Assembly: GCA_035079385.1 (NCBI GenBank)
Contig: JAVHKY010000054.1
Coordinates: 13,992,501 to 14,056,500 of the forward strand
DNA from: Aspidiotus rigidus
Lineage: Eukaryota > Arthropoda > Insecta > Hemiptera > Diaspididae
DNA: 64,000 bases
Direction: 5' to 3'
The notes below the pieces were generated by a model, which saw only the letters and a program-made list of their open reading frames with translations, ran no database searches and was not told where the DNA came from. Positions 11,711 to 23,832 of this stretch are shown one piece after another (within the stretch, counting starts at the first letter, position 1; each line of letters begins with the position of its first letter). A program made the position numbers and the translations under genes.

Positions 11711-14646
11711 CCAGTCATGGTTAACGATTGGTTCAATAACGAATGCTTGAGACGAGGCATTATTCCCAAGTATGCGACTATCAGACTATCAGGAAAGAAC
11801 GCAGCAGTGAAACGCACCAAGATGCAAGTCGAAAGATTGAGAGTGAAGAACGAAATTGGTGAACTCTACAAGAAAGTCACCAGGCTGAATGGTCTACTGT
11901 ATGATCAATATTTCCATCTGTCCAGGTTACTCCACCCGCATGAAGTCAAAGAAATGATGTTCGAAAAAGGAGGAAAGGGGAAGAAAGGAGAAGACTATGT
12001 GGAAAAACGAGTGGAAGCCCAAACAAAACAGATCAAGAAGAAGCTTGCCGAACTGACCCGGAAGAAAGGAGAAAGAAAGGAAGAGACAGCGAGAGTTGAG
12101 CACAAATTTGCTCCCAGAACCGAGAACCTATAGAGCGTCACCTTCACAGAAGAAGAAAGAAAACTGCTGGACAAAGGCATCAAATTCGTGCAGCCAGAGA
12201 GGCTGAACCAGTGTAGGCTTGAAAGCATGGACATTAGCTGCGAACAAGTAATCCAAATCATGGAACACGACGTGAGACCAGAAGCTCGGACTAAAATTGA
12301 GAAAGTACTGTTGGACATCAAAGAGGATATGTGCCGAACCTATGACATAACGCAAGTAATGCAGAGGAAGGTCACAAATCTACAAAAGAAGATCCGACAG
12401 AACAACCTGATATTGACAAAGGCGGACAAGGGCAGCACGGTAGTGGTAATGGAGAAGGAGGACTACACCCAAAAAGTGGAGTCGTACATCGCAGTCAATG
12501 GATACCAAGAGCTGGCAAGGGACCCAACACGGAAATACCAAGATGACCTGAAAGCTGTGTTGAAACGGAAAAATGTACCCAGCAATGGAAGGACGCTTGA
12601 GATGAACCCGGTTGCACCAAAACTCAAGGGGCTTGTAAAACTCCACAAAGCGAACCGTCCGATGAGACCCCTGCTCAACAGCATTCAATCACCATGCTAC
12701 AAGATAGCAAAGATCGTAGCCACATTCCTGAAAGAAAACTACTAGTTTGCACCCAGACGAAGTATCAGAAACAACGGAGAGCTGATTGAGCAACTGGAGA
12801 AGTTGGAAATCAGGAGTAACGACAAGCTGATATCCTTTGATGTGACTAATATGTTTGGTACCATACCGAAGGAGGAACTTCTCACCCAGCTCAAAAGCAA
12901 CAGATACCATGGGAACCCCGATAGGTCGAAGTACGCCAACATAGTGGAGGAGATCTTGAGCCAGAATTACTGCCGCTTCAATAACAGGTTCTACAGTCAG
13001 GAAAGGGGACTTGCGATGGGATCACCGCTGTCATCAATACTGGCGGAGATATTCATGAATGATATGGAAAACAAGATATTGAAGGGCAGCAAGTTCAGAA
13101 ACTCGATCAAACACTGGGCCAGATATGTAGATGATATCCTAATTATGTGGTCAGGCACTGATAGATAGGTGGATCTATTCCTTTCAGAAATGAACGCGAT
13201 GAATGAGAGCATCAAATTCACAGTGGAAAAAGGCAATGAGACCATCAACTATTTGGACCTTACACTCACAATGGAGAACAATAGGATAGAATACAAAATC
13301 TACAGGAAGCCGACGCATACTGACACCATCATTCCAAATGACTCCTACCACCACCCCAGGCACAAGTTAGCGGCAATCCAGAACTACTGCTATCGGGCAA
13401 TTTCTATCCTCAAGAACAACGAAGAGAAGAGGAAAGAGATCGAGATAGTAAAGCAGATCGCAGAAGCCAATGGCTACCGCAGAAGTGTGGTGGAGGGAGT
13501 CTTTGGGAAAATGGAGACAAAGAAAGGAACCCGTGATAGCATAGTGAGAAAGTACTCCATATATAGGAAAGCACACAAACAAGGTGATAAAGGCGTTCAA
13601 TGGCTACGATGTGAATGTGGGTATCCAGAATAACCAACCCATGGTGAAGAGAATCAGCAATGACCAGACGGAACAAAAGGACAAGGAAAGCTTAAGCGGG
13701 GTGTACAAGCTCAGTTGTGAACAGTGCCAGGGAATCTATATCGGTGACAGTGGCGTAGCGAGGGGGGGTTAGAGGGGTCGAACCCCCCCAAGAAAAATTA
13801 AATATCAAATTCTATTCCTAATAGCAATGAGAAATCGATGAACGATCGAATGTTTGTAATGTTTTATGCTGCTGTGTAAAAATTATGATGAAGATATACA
13901 AATGAAAAAGATACAAGCAGTACCAGTAGCAGACAAGTGATGTCTTGCTTAAGTTACTCTTTTGTGTTTTGATGTAGGAGATTTGTTCTTGCTTCGTTTT
14001 CGTTTTTCTATATACTTATCCTCTCGCTCTTGGATTGATCGTTATATGCCTAGTTTTTTCTTGCTTCTTGTCGTTTTTCTATAATTATCCCATCAACCTC
14101 TAGCCTACAGTGCAGCTATGTTTTCTTTTCCAGAATAAAATGAATACGGGAAAAATGTACTTTGGACTTCCTGCAATTCTTCAATAATTCTTTTCATCTT
14201 CCCTCATTTCTCTTTGAACCCGCCCCTACGAGACTGTTTAGTGTTTCCTTATTTTGCCAATTTCTGAAACTTTTTTGTATCATATCTTTTCTCCAACTTC
14301 TTCAACCCCCCCCCCCCCAGAAAAATTTCCTGGCTACGCCACTGATCGGTGAGACTGGGAGAAAGTTTGAGATCAGGAGAAAGGAGCACGAAACGTCGAG
14401 GGAGAAAGAAGATGGCAAGTCACTGTTTGGGAAACACTGTAACGAGGAAAACCACGATGGAGAGGGAATATTTGAAGTCATTCACGTAGAGAATCGACAA
14501 AGAGAAGAAAACTCTGGGAACAAATGGAGATTGCAAAAGCCATGAGGAAGAAAGCCAGCCTCTTGAACAATGTAATCACATTTGACACCGAAAAATTATT
14601 CGGCCTGGTGATTGGACGAGAGAAGAAGAACGGAACCAACAAATGA
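11711..14646 (+). pseudogene. PLE-1 reverse transcriptase / GIY-YIG endonuclease, broken
   Basis: The protein begins within the N-terminal domain (WFNNECLRRG), runs through a Lys/Glu-rich linker (about 11940-12120) and an RT with FDVTNMFG (about 12836), GLAMGSPLS (about 13010) and the catalytic ARYVDDIL (about 13120). NYLDLTL and a Cys-containing GVYKLSCEQC...YIG segment (about 13700) follow, with the rest of the GIY-YIG domain after 14345. It is dead: in-frame TAG at 12131-12133, 12743-12745 and 13166-13168, a frameshift near 13590, another near 14510, and the hAT insert splitting the endonuclease at the YIG motif. Relative to PLE-2, about 50 bp are deleted near 11725 at a GATT microhomology. 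Confidence 0.9.
13748..14344. mobile_element. hAT-type MITE inside PLE-1
   Basis: This is a 597 bp insert with terminal inverted repeats CAGTGGCGTAGC...GCTACGCCACTG and the 8-bp target duplication ATCGGTGA on both sides (13740-13747, 14345-14352). Eight-bp duplications and CAGTG ends fit the hAT superfamily. Both ends carry G/C homopolymer tracts just inside. No transposase is encoded, so it was mobilised in trans. It is younger than PLE-1. Confidence 0.92.
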
Positions 14647-14849
14647 GACGGCAGGAATCCAGGTAGCCAATAGAAACGCAGCATTTAGAACAATAGATTG
14701 AGCAGTATGTTTTAGCCAATAAGAACACAATATCATACTATTGTAAGAATAAGTTTCTAAGAAGTGAACCAATCACAACACAGCATTGTTATAGCCAATA
14801 AGATCACAGTGTTATACTATAAAAACTCATAGTTAAGGCTTTGTTCTCC

Positions 14850-14890
14850 AGTTGCGACACAACTGATGATGGAATAACACCCGAAAGTAC
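14850..14890 (+). ncRNA. Hammerhead-ribozyme-like core in the PLE-1 3' region
   Basis: CAGTTGCGACACAACTGATGA is followed by a short possible stem (GG...CC) and CCGAAAG. CTGATGA (14863-14869) and GAAA (14883-14886) are the two conserved strands of the hammerhead core, and PLEs are known to carry hammerheads in their pseudo-LTRs. A 6-bp hairpin CAGTTG/CAACTG precedes the core. I could not build a convincing stem III, and PLE-2 has CTGATAG instead, so function is unproven. Confidence 0.4.
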
Positions 14891-14994
14891 ACTTGAATAA
14901 GCAACTAATAAAGTAGATTTGTACAATTGAAAAAACCCTTTTTCAATATTAGTGCTCTACTTACACCTCACTCACTCATTATGAGTTCCAATAA

Positions 14995-15264
14995 TATAGT
15001 ATACTAGGCTTATAGTAGGTCTAGGCCTTCTTTATACTAGCTTTATCTAGGTCTAGGCTTCTTTGAATTTTCAATACCATATCCCATTTGACTCATGAAA
15101 CAGGTTCCCTGCGTTCCTCGTTTAACTTCGTTAAAGAAGCCGTCGTTTTTTCTAAGTCCCTCTCCTATCATACATGGCTCGAGAGTCGAAATTTCTCCAA
15201 GTTTTTTCCTGGACGGCGGACGGCAAATTTCTCAAAAAGCCCCCCATAAAACAGGTTCCCTGTT
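14995..15264 (+). repeat. Right part of the foldback element split by PLE-1
   Basis: It continues the FB-B core (TATAGTAGGTCTAGGCC), then GAAACAGGTTCCCTGCGTTCC, the CGTCGTTTTTT segment, one inverted CGAGAGTCGAAATTT module, TGGACGGCGGACGGCAAATT and the palindromic terminus ACAGGTTCCCTGTT. The order matches the right half of 33838-34282. Confidence 0.8.
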
Positions 15265-15279
15265 AAAAACTGGACATCC

Positions 15280-16040
15280 TCGATTTTCTACTATTTTCAG
15301 ACTGCTTCAGCGACTAGGGAATTTATTGACTATTTTTTCCGAACTCGGCGGAGGTATTTACATAAGATTTGACTAATTGATAAACAAAATACCAAAAATC
15401 ACGACTCTCCATGATGAAGAAATGGCCTTCTTCGATTTTCTACTATTTCTAGACCGTTCCAGCGACTGGAGAATTTATTGACTATTTTTTTCCAAGACGG
15501 CGGATATGTTTACATAAGAATTGACCTAATTGATTAACGAAATATGAAAAATTGCAGTTCTGTAAGCTGAAAAAGTGGATTCTCTGGATTTCTTACAATT
15601 TCAAAAACATTCCAGCGACTTGAGACTTTATTGACTGTTTTTTTCGAACTCGGCGGACGTATTTACGTTATAATCGACGTAATTGATGAATGAAATACCA
15701 AAATTCATGGTCCTCCAGGGTGAAAAATAAGATTTTCTCGATTTTTTGTCATTTCCAACACGTTCCAGCGGCTAGAGAATTTTTTGACTATTTTTTTTAA
15801 ACTCGGCGGATATTTTTACTTGAGAATTGACCTAATTAATGAATGAAATATGAAAAATCGCAGTTCTCCAGGTTGAAAAACGGGTTTTTCTCACTTCTCT
15901 ACTATTTTCAGATTGTTTCAGCGACTAAAGAATTCATTGACTATTTTTCTCAATTTAACGCACTTCACCCAATCCGTGGATGTGTTTACATAAGAATTGA
16001 CCAAATCGATAAACAAAATACTGAAAATATATTTTTGGTC
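15280..16040 (+). repeat. Five-copy ~150 bp tandem repeat
   Basis: CAGCG(A/G)CT followed by an 'attgactatttttt..aactcggcgga' segment recurs at 15308, 15470, 15613, 15766 and 15919 (spacings 162, 143, 153, 153). Each unit includes 'aattgacctaattgat' and 'aaatatgaaaaatcgcagttct'. Units are clearly diverged, so the array is old or not homogenised. Confidence 0.85.
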
Positions 16041-19015
16041 TATCTATATTCCCATTTCATCCCACGGGGGGGAGGGTATTTTTCAGCTCGAACATTGACT
16101 AGGTATTCATTTCACGCAGTCTATTGCGGTAGCAGTCAAAGTTCACCCCGCTATTCATGGAAAAATCACAGAAATTCATTAAATATTGATTTCTTTGGGA
16201 ATGTTCCACCTCACCGAGGACTATGATACTAATGTATGTTGTAGTAGAGGGTATGGCACTTAAAATGAATGATTTTCCCCAAGTGCCTTCCCCCAGATTT
16301 TCTTTAATATTCGAGTTTGAAGTTTTGTTATTGCTAGAAACTAGGGATAATATGAATAATTTTTTTTGAAAAAAATACCATGGATGAACGTTCTCGTACA
16401 CTAAAATGTCTCCAAGTTACATTGCTCTGCGATCATTATTGACTGAGATGCAGCCATTTGGATTTTAGGCCTAAAAATGACTCTGCAGTCCATGTGGGTG
16501 AGCGGATGGGTCCAATTTTTTGGGTTTCGAGTTTTCTTATTGGGGACAACATTTTGACGGACATTTGAAACATTTTTAAACCAAGGCCATTTTCCCCCCT
16601 TATCCGGCTAGAGCCTTTTACTTGGAAACCAAGGAAAATTTTAAAGATTACACAATTTTAGACCGAGGACTCGCACTTGAGCTTCTTCCGTAATCCAAAT
16701 TCTTCTTCTGTCGAATTCTGGCTTCACATTTTGCCTATTCGCTACACGTCAACCAGATCATATAATAAAATTTCTCCCCGTTAGCATCATTTTTAGAACT
16801 GAGAAAGACATCCAAAATCCATTTCCTCTTTCCTTCTGTTGGTTAATTAAAAACAGAGTTGAACTTTTCCTTAATTATTATCCATCGATCGAGAAATATT
16901 ACCTGTCATTCTCACACTCTCGATTTCTCACCGTTCCATCTCGTCTGAGTACCCAAGTAGCTACTCAATTTTCGCGACTATAGGTAAAAATTTACGTCTA
17001 CCTATTAGGCGAGTCACGATCTAGAGGCACGGAACCTGACACATTTCCAACACGTATAATTTTCATTTTCTTTTTCACTCCTCCTTTTCTATTCGCCTCG
17101 TGAACACGGATCTAAGGAAATTTTTACGCTTGATTATACAGTATGATGGTCGCCCACAGACATCATTATACAAGTAAATACAAGTAAGAATAGCATATAA
17201 GCTTACCCCAGTGTGTGTAAGTGAAATGGCTAGGAGGGCATATAACAACCGCATAACTTCCCCTTACTCAGGTAACTGAAGCCAGATTTGAAAGTCCGCT
17301 GGTTGGTGATACATGCGCAATCTTCGTAATAGTTCAGTACCTAACGCGAAGCAAGATGGAAAAAACAAACAAACAATATATTTAGTACATGTATGAAAGA
17401 ATACAGACATGAGCTAAAAATCAATCAATATTGATCACTGAATCGTCTCTCATTCCACGTATGGATAGATAAATATACGACGTATCTACGGTGGACTGGT
17501 GCAGCATTCTTTCGATTTCGCTGCACCACACATGCAAACCTAGACACATATACGAGAGGCTAGGAAAACTGCCACCAGTTTGACAAGATTTAGAATTGGA
17601 GCATTGGGCCGGAAGTGGATTTTTTATTCATATTTTCCCCGTCTTCGCTTTTCTCTCTTTTTATACTACCTACTTTTATTTTTTATTTCTTCGCGAGCAT
17701 ATTTTCTTCGTACGCCGTAGGTATTTTAGTTTGAAAGAAAGCCTCCGAAATTAAAAATGAAAGTTTCAACGCGAACCGAGGCACGAGACGAAAGAAGATG
17801 CGGGCATATTTTCAGTCGCCGTTGACCATCCCATTAATTTTCTTATATACCGATCTCACGAGGATCGACTTCCGAAATTACATACAGATCTGAATGAATT
17901 TACATCAACGGCGAGCGTGCGGCCGGCTAAATAATCACGATATATACTTGACTCCATTTAGCGAATTCTGAACTCCATGGCGCGTCGTTGACTGGTTTCA
18001 ATTTCACTCGCAACCGCCAAAGAATTGAAGCGCAGCGTGCATTCGATGTTCTATAGATACCGTGCATAACATAAATACGAGCTTTAGACACGACGTGTGT
18101 TCTTCATATCAATTTGTGTACGTATTACGTACATTCTTTCGAGGTGTGGACGAACGATGATGGCGATAAACTGTCATCAATGGCACGAGCGATATGAGAA
18201 AAAATGAACCTTGAACTTGAACAGGAAAATTGGAAGCGGCCGAAGAAACTTTGGTGCTTATCCTCAAAATTATTGGCCCTCAACATAAATTTACAACACA
18301 CGTCTCTGACATTTGTTGGAGCTAAAATCTTAGAAACTTGTTTGTTTTGTAAGGCGATGCAAATCTCAGGCCTGATACTTGCCGAGCATTATGGGACAAC
18401 AACATAGGTCAACAATATTTTATAGGCCTGAACAGAAGAATAAATCACGCAGATTCATCTGAAAGTATCTTGAAATCTAGCTATATTACTGGAAAGAACA
18501 TTGCTACGTTGGAAATTGTTTTCAACCGCAAGTAAGGAGGATTAGAGTGAAATATCGGTCATACCGCACTGCAGAAGGTTGACGAAAATGTATAAAATAT
18601 AGGGCCTCATATTATTGGTTTGCAGGACGATACATTATATTCTCTCACTTGCTGCCGCGCCGCGGGAATTCATTTCTCGCGAAGCATGAAGCATCGTCCA
18701 TTCTGCAAACTAAGAGCTACTTCGCTACCCGAAGTAGGGAGAGGGTCGGCTGGTGCCTTTTTCTCCACTCCTACGTTTTGCTGTCAAAATCATTCATTCT
18801 GCTGCAACTGATACTGATTTCAACAAATGGTCTCCTATCTTTTTCATTTTATTTGTTACGTACCAACAATATTCCCCTTCCCTTCTCTCTCAAGAGTCAT
18901 TCAACACAATGAAAACTAGAATTTCATTGATTTTCTTCCTCGATTTAGGATTCCGATAGACTCCAAACCGGTATCGAACACAGATTGAATCGCGGATCAC
19001 GAATCACAAATCATG
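16041..19015. other. Single-copy-looking DNA, no gene recognised
   Basis: This is about 3 kb without repeats shared with the rest of the window and without a frame over about 100 residues (a plus-strand 67-residue frame at 18204 has no known similarity). The 17000-18150 part has more CpG-containing words than the TE-rich parts. Non-coding exons or enhancers could lie here; nothing specific is visible. Confidence 0.4.
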
Positions 19016-19018
19016 AAG

Positions 19019-21046
19019 TAGTCCATGGGCCATATAAAAATGCGGGACCATTCGGGGGGACAAAGCGATACTTTCAGATATGTTAGTAGGGGTGATACTT
19101 GATATAAAAAAAGATGATAGACATCTGAGAAGAACAGCTTTCCAAAATGGCGGCCAATTTCAAAACGGCGAATCGGTCTTCTGGTAAAAGGCGAATAACT
19201 CATATTGTGTGGGTCAAATTTTTTACTTTTCTTTTTCAATAAGAGAAAATAAGGCCCCGAATAACATATCCAACTTCCCGCGTCCCACATCCTAATAAAT
19301 TTTCTGTGGCACGTTCTAGCTCCCTAAAATCAATGTTTTGCAAATATCTTGAAAAATTGGGCATCAATCATGAAAAGTTTCAGATAGAACATGTTCCTCG
19401 TGAAATTTGTTATAGAAAATACCATTCAAACTTCGCTATGCGTCCAATTATCAGCTTAAAAAGTTCGTCAAAAGTTGAGAACTTCGGGAAAAAGTCAATT
19501 TTCCAGCAATAAATATCTATAAAATCAAACACAAATGAAATAAAATTTCAAACAAAAACTTTTTATTGAAAAATTTTAACTGCAAAATAGATTGCCTAAA
19601 CTTTCTTCCGAAGTTTGTCGAAAGTTCTGAACTTTTGGAGGGAAATCGATTGTTGTCAAATATTACAAAAAAATAAGCTAGGCCTATTCTAATAAGAAGG
19701 AGTTCCAAACAAAAAATATTTTCCATGAAGTTTACTTCATCACAGACCATCTGAACTTCATTGTCAGTCTAGTTATAATCTTGAAAAGCTTCTAAAAGTT
19801 GTGAGCATCCGAAAAAATCGATTCATAATAAATATTTTGGAGAACTGAGATTCAATAAGAAAAACTTTCAAACAAAAAATGTTCCTTTGGCAATTGTCTG
19901 TAAAATAGACTACTTAAACTTTCTTTTAAAAGTTGTCGGAAGTTCTGACCGTTTGGAAGGAAAGTGATTGTTTCCAAATATCCTCCAAACTAGAGCTTTA
20001 GTGAGAAAAAGTTTTAACCCAAAAGTGATTCTCACAATGGCTTCTAAAAAATTCTGCTTGAAACAATCAGGAGAATTGGTACTTTGTCATACTGATGGAA
20101 GATACCTATTTTCTAGTTAGTGTTCATTTTGGCTTTTGGGTTCTGAAAAAACACAGTTTGAAACAATCAGGAGAATTGCAGCTTTGTAAAATTTGTAGAA
20201 GATACCATCCTCCAATTTCTGTCCATTGTAGCTTCAACCTTCAGGGAAAATTCAGCTTGAAACGATCAAGAGAATTAAGGTCTTGTTGTACTTGTGGAAG
20301 ATACCTATTCTCTAGTTTGTGTTTATCACGGCTTCTACTATTGAAAAATTAAAGTTGGATCAATCAGGAGAATTGGGGCTTTGTCATAGTTGTAGGAGAT
20401 ATATTTTTCTTATTCTTCTGTACAACAGTTGACAAAAAAAAAAAAAAAAAACGACGGCTTCCTTAACAAAGTTAAGCGAGGAATGCAGGGAACCTGTTTT
20501 ATGAGTCATATGGGATTTGGTATTGAGAATTTAAGGAAGCCTAGATCTAGATAAAGCTAGTAAGCCTAGTATAATATAGTTTGAGAATTGAGAGTCTAAA
20601 TTTTTCTCGAATCTCGAGCTATATATGATAGAAAGGGTACTTGGAAAAATTCCTATCATACATGGCTCGAGAGTCGAAATTTGTCTGCTTTTTGTTGGAC
20701 GGCGCACGGCAAATTTCTCAAAAAGCCCCCCATACAACAGGTTCCCTATCAATATAGCTATCAACAGCCTACAACAATAGAGTCTATTACTGAATGATAT
20801 TATAAGTAAGTATGGGTTGCGTCCGTGAATCAAAAAAGATAAAAATTGAATCTAAACATGATGCCTGCAGAGAATTGTTACTTCATACCCTTATAATCCC
20901 ATATTTTATTGTATGCTTGTGTGAGTGTGTCAGCAGCCTGTATGTGTAAAATATGCTTTTTAAAAGGTGAAAATTGACATAACACCTTTCTACCTCTGAA
21001 GATAAAAGCGTAGTAATGAGTTCATTTAACTATTGAAGTGGAGAAA
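19019..21046 (-). repeat. Inverted copy of the 1-2376 composite repeat
   Basis: It begins with the transposon end TAGTCCATGGGCCATAT (3 bases AAG before it). It runs through the arm, the ~100 bp units (20040-20380) and the FB-B modules (20450-20760), then the CAGCCTACAACAATAGAG block, ending opposite position 1 of the window (GAAGTGGAGAAAA at about 21035-21046). The internal duplication present at 1-640 is not fully present here, so the arms differ in length. Confidence 0.85.
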
Positions 21047-21109
21047 AACGGTTTTATATCCATTTTCACCTCTAAACAGCACATTTTACACAGACAAGCT
21101 GCTGACACA

Positions 21110-21440
21110 CGGCTCGAGAGTCGAAATTTTTCCAAGTTTTTCGCTGGACGGCGCACGGCGCACGGCGTACGCCAGATTTCTCAAATAGCCCCGCATAAAA
21201 CAGGTTCCCTGTTAAAAACGCACCAACAACTCGACCTCTATGGTGGTGTGGAACGGGTAGAGTCGAAATTTTTCCAAGTCCCCCTCCTATCATATATAGC
21301 TCGAGAGTCGAAATTTTTCCAAATCCCCCTCCTATCATATATAGCTCGAGAGTCGAAATTTTTCCAAGTTTTTCGCTGGACGGCGCACGGCGCACGGCAG
21401 ATTTCTCAAATAGGCCCCCATAAAACAGGTTCCCTGTTAA
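21110..21440 (+). repeat. Tandem FB-B half-elements
   Basis: Two copies of CGAGAGTCGAAATTTTTCC...TTTTTCGCTGGACGGCGCACGG... ending in the palindromic ACAGGTTCCCTGTTAA (about 21195-21215 and 21420-21440), with two extra 45-bp modules between them at about 21265-21350. Confidence 0.75.
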
Positions 21441-22300
21441 AAGGGCCGAAGCTAAATAGATTGATGGAGGGGGATTTAGAAGAATTTTGTGCATAAATAA
21501 AATATAAAGGCGAGGAGGACTTGCGAAAGAATTTTCAACTTCGAACTATATGTACGAGAGTGAAGGGTGCGACTCGAAGAATTGCAAATCGAGATATACG
21601 ATTGAGAAATGGATTTAAAAAAATTTCGACCATCGAAGTTACATATTTAAACGGCATGAGGGGGGGGGGGGCGATTTGAGAGTTTTCTGATTACCAAGAT
21701 TCAAAAATGTCCTCCTCTCAATGGAACACTCCATTTCACCCGAATCCACTAAAATTCGCATATTTTTCCAGATAGAAGTGCATTTCCTCCAACCATAGGT
21801 GCGGAGAAGTACATAAACTCTGAGTCTATCCCCCTCCCCCAAAAAAGTTGTCAGAAAACCTGGACTGGATGTTGAAAAATATGACTGGAAGACGTCGGAT
21901 TTCCTCAGCCGCAGGAGAATGACGACACCCTGCAAAGCATATCTTCCTATTCGCCATTGTTTGATACTACACAAAAAGGAATCCCATAACCAGGTTATAG
22001 AAGCCGAAAATTTCAGCTTCGGCTTTCGACTCAAACTTACAACCTCGGAAAATTTAGCCTTCGGCTTTTGGAAAAATTCAGCTGGCTTCCGGTTTTTTTC
22101 AGCTGATTTTTACTTGATCGATATGTAGTTCAGATGAGACAATCAGGGGAAGTGGAGCTTGGACACAATTGCGAAAGATACCCATTCTCCAGTTTGCGTT
22201 CATCTCCATTGGAGACTGCACTACAGGCTTCTACACTGAACACTTGAACGGAATCAATTTTTCTTATCCTTGTCAATTGTTTGGCAAATCCAATCTGGCC
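21441..22300. other. Degraded repeats, nothing coding
   Basis: Contains a G-run at about 21660, a 'ttcggctttcg' rich stretch at about 22005-22100 similar to 25600-25670, and one diverged unit of the ~100 bp repeat at about 22130-22210. No gene seen. Confidence 0.4.
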
Positions 22301-23300
22301 AAGTAGTCCATGGGCCATAATAGAAAATAGTGGTTTTTGGTACCACGTAAGGGGATAAAGCGTCACTTTGGGATATGTTGGTAGGGGTGATACTTGACAT
22401 AAAAAACGATGATAGACATCTGAGAAGAGCAGTTTTCCAAACTGGCGGCCAAATTCAAAATGGCGGATCGGTCTTCTGGTAAAAGGCGAATAACTCATAT
22501 TGTGTGGGTCAAATTTTTTACTTTTCTTAAATAAAAGAAAATAAGTCCCCGAATAATACATCCACCTTCCTAGCTCCCAAAAATCAATGTTTTGCAACTA
22601 TCTTGAAAAATTGGACATCAATCATGAAAAGTTACAGATAAAAAATATTCCTCGTGAAATTTATTACAAAAATACCATACAAACTTTGATATACGTCCAA
22701 TTATCAGCTTAAAAAGTTCGTCGAAAGTTGGGAACTTTGGGAAAAAGTCAATTTTTCAGCAATAAATATCTAAAAAATCAAACACGAATGAAATAAAATT
22801 TCAAACAAAAACTATTATTGAAAAATTCTAACTGCAAAATAGATTGACTAAACTATCATCCCAACTTCGTCGAAAGTTCTGAGTTTTTGGAAGGAAATCG
22901 ATTATTCTAGGGTGTCCAGTTTGTCACTTTTGAGTGACTTGATCACTTTTTTAGGCTTCAATCATTTTTTTAAAGAAAATAGTCACTTTTTCATCCATAC
23001 TTGAAAATCACAAGTTTTTCCGGTGTTGACATCACTTGGTATGTGTTTAACCGCGGATCTTTCTTTCTTTCTTTTTTCTATCTGGTACCCTCGTATCTCG
23101 CTTCCCATACCACTTAGGGCCTTTTTTTTTTTTTGATAATGCAGTTACTTTTTGGCCCAATTAAGCGTTTCCTTCTTTTTATCAGTCCAAGTATTATAAT
23201 TTATTAACAAAAAAAATGTTTTGGGACACACCGTTTGCATCATACATATTATTAACTAAAAATAATTCAAATTAAATATTAAAAAAAAAAAAAAAAAACT

Positions 23301-23746
23301 CAGGTGTTGCTCATGAAGTTGATTGAATTGACTTTATCGTAAGTGAACAAAAAGAAAAAACAAGAGTTTGAATCAAAAAACTCTATGTGTATAGTTACCA
23401 AACAAGATATTAAATCATTTTGTAATCAAACATTCATAATATGTAAAATCTTACAGCAGCAATATGGTATTCACTTATATAGAAGGCAATAGTAGAGGCT
23501 GTTTGTTCCTAATATAATGGAAAACTGAATAACTAAGTGATTGTATCACTCATGAGGAAGCGTAAGGTTATAAGAGTTGGAAGGATCCGGGGATGTTGCT
23601 GTAAGATTTTACGTATGAATGTTTAATTATAAAATTATTTAATATTTTATTTAGTAAACAGAGTTTTTTCAATTCAAACTCTTGAGTTTTTCTTTTCAGT
23701 TCAGTTATTATAAACTCAATTCAATCAACTTCATGAGAAGCACCGG
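23301..23746. repeat. Foldback palindrome inside copy a
   Basis: The ~165 bp left arm (GGTGTTGCTCATGAAGTTGA...TCTTACAGCAGC) pairs with the right arm (GTTGCTGTAAGATTTT...TCAACTTCATGAGAAGC), leaving a ~110 bp loop. The arms differ at scattered bases, so they are evolving separately. The same structure is in copy c (about 45908-46340) and absent from copy b. Confidence 0.85.
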
Positions 23747-23832
23747 ATTCTTTTTTTAAATATTTTATATTTTACATTGTGTTCTAGAATAAATAATTCA
23801 AAATAATTAGCAGATATTCAAAAATCTATTTT

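Larger units (their letters stand above)
11559..14994 (+). mobile_element. Penelope-like retroelement PLE-1
   Basis: The element is 3436 bp including a 597 bp insert. It is flanked by the 11-bp duplication TATAGTRTACT (11548-11558 and 14995-15005, one mismatch) and interrupts a known repeat whose empty form is at about 815-840. A direct repeat of about 120 bp lies at both ends (about 11583-11705 and 14875-14997), matching the pseudo-LTRs typical of this class. A short inverted repeat (TTGAAAAAGGG... / ...CCTTTTTCAA) folds the 5' end. The coding part is broken. Confidence 0.9.

Noticed and set aside
2376..19019. One giant transposon bounded by the ends at 2376 and 19019
   Set aside because: The ends face the wrong way (a right end at 2376, a left end at 19019) and the flanking triplets differ (TAA, AAG).
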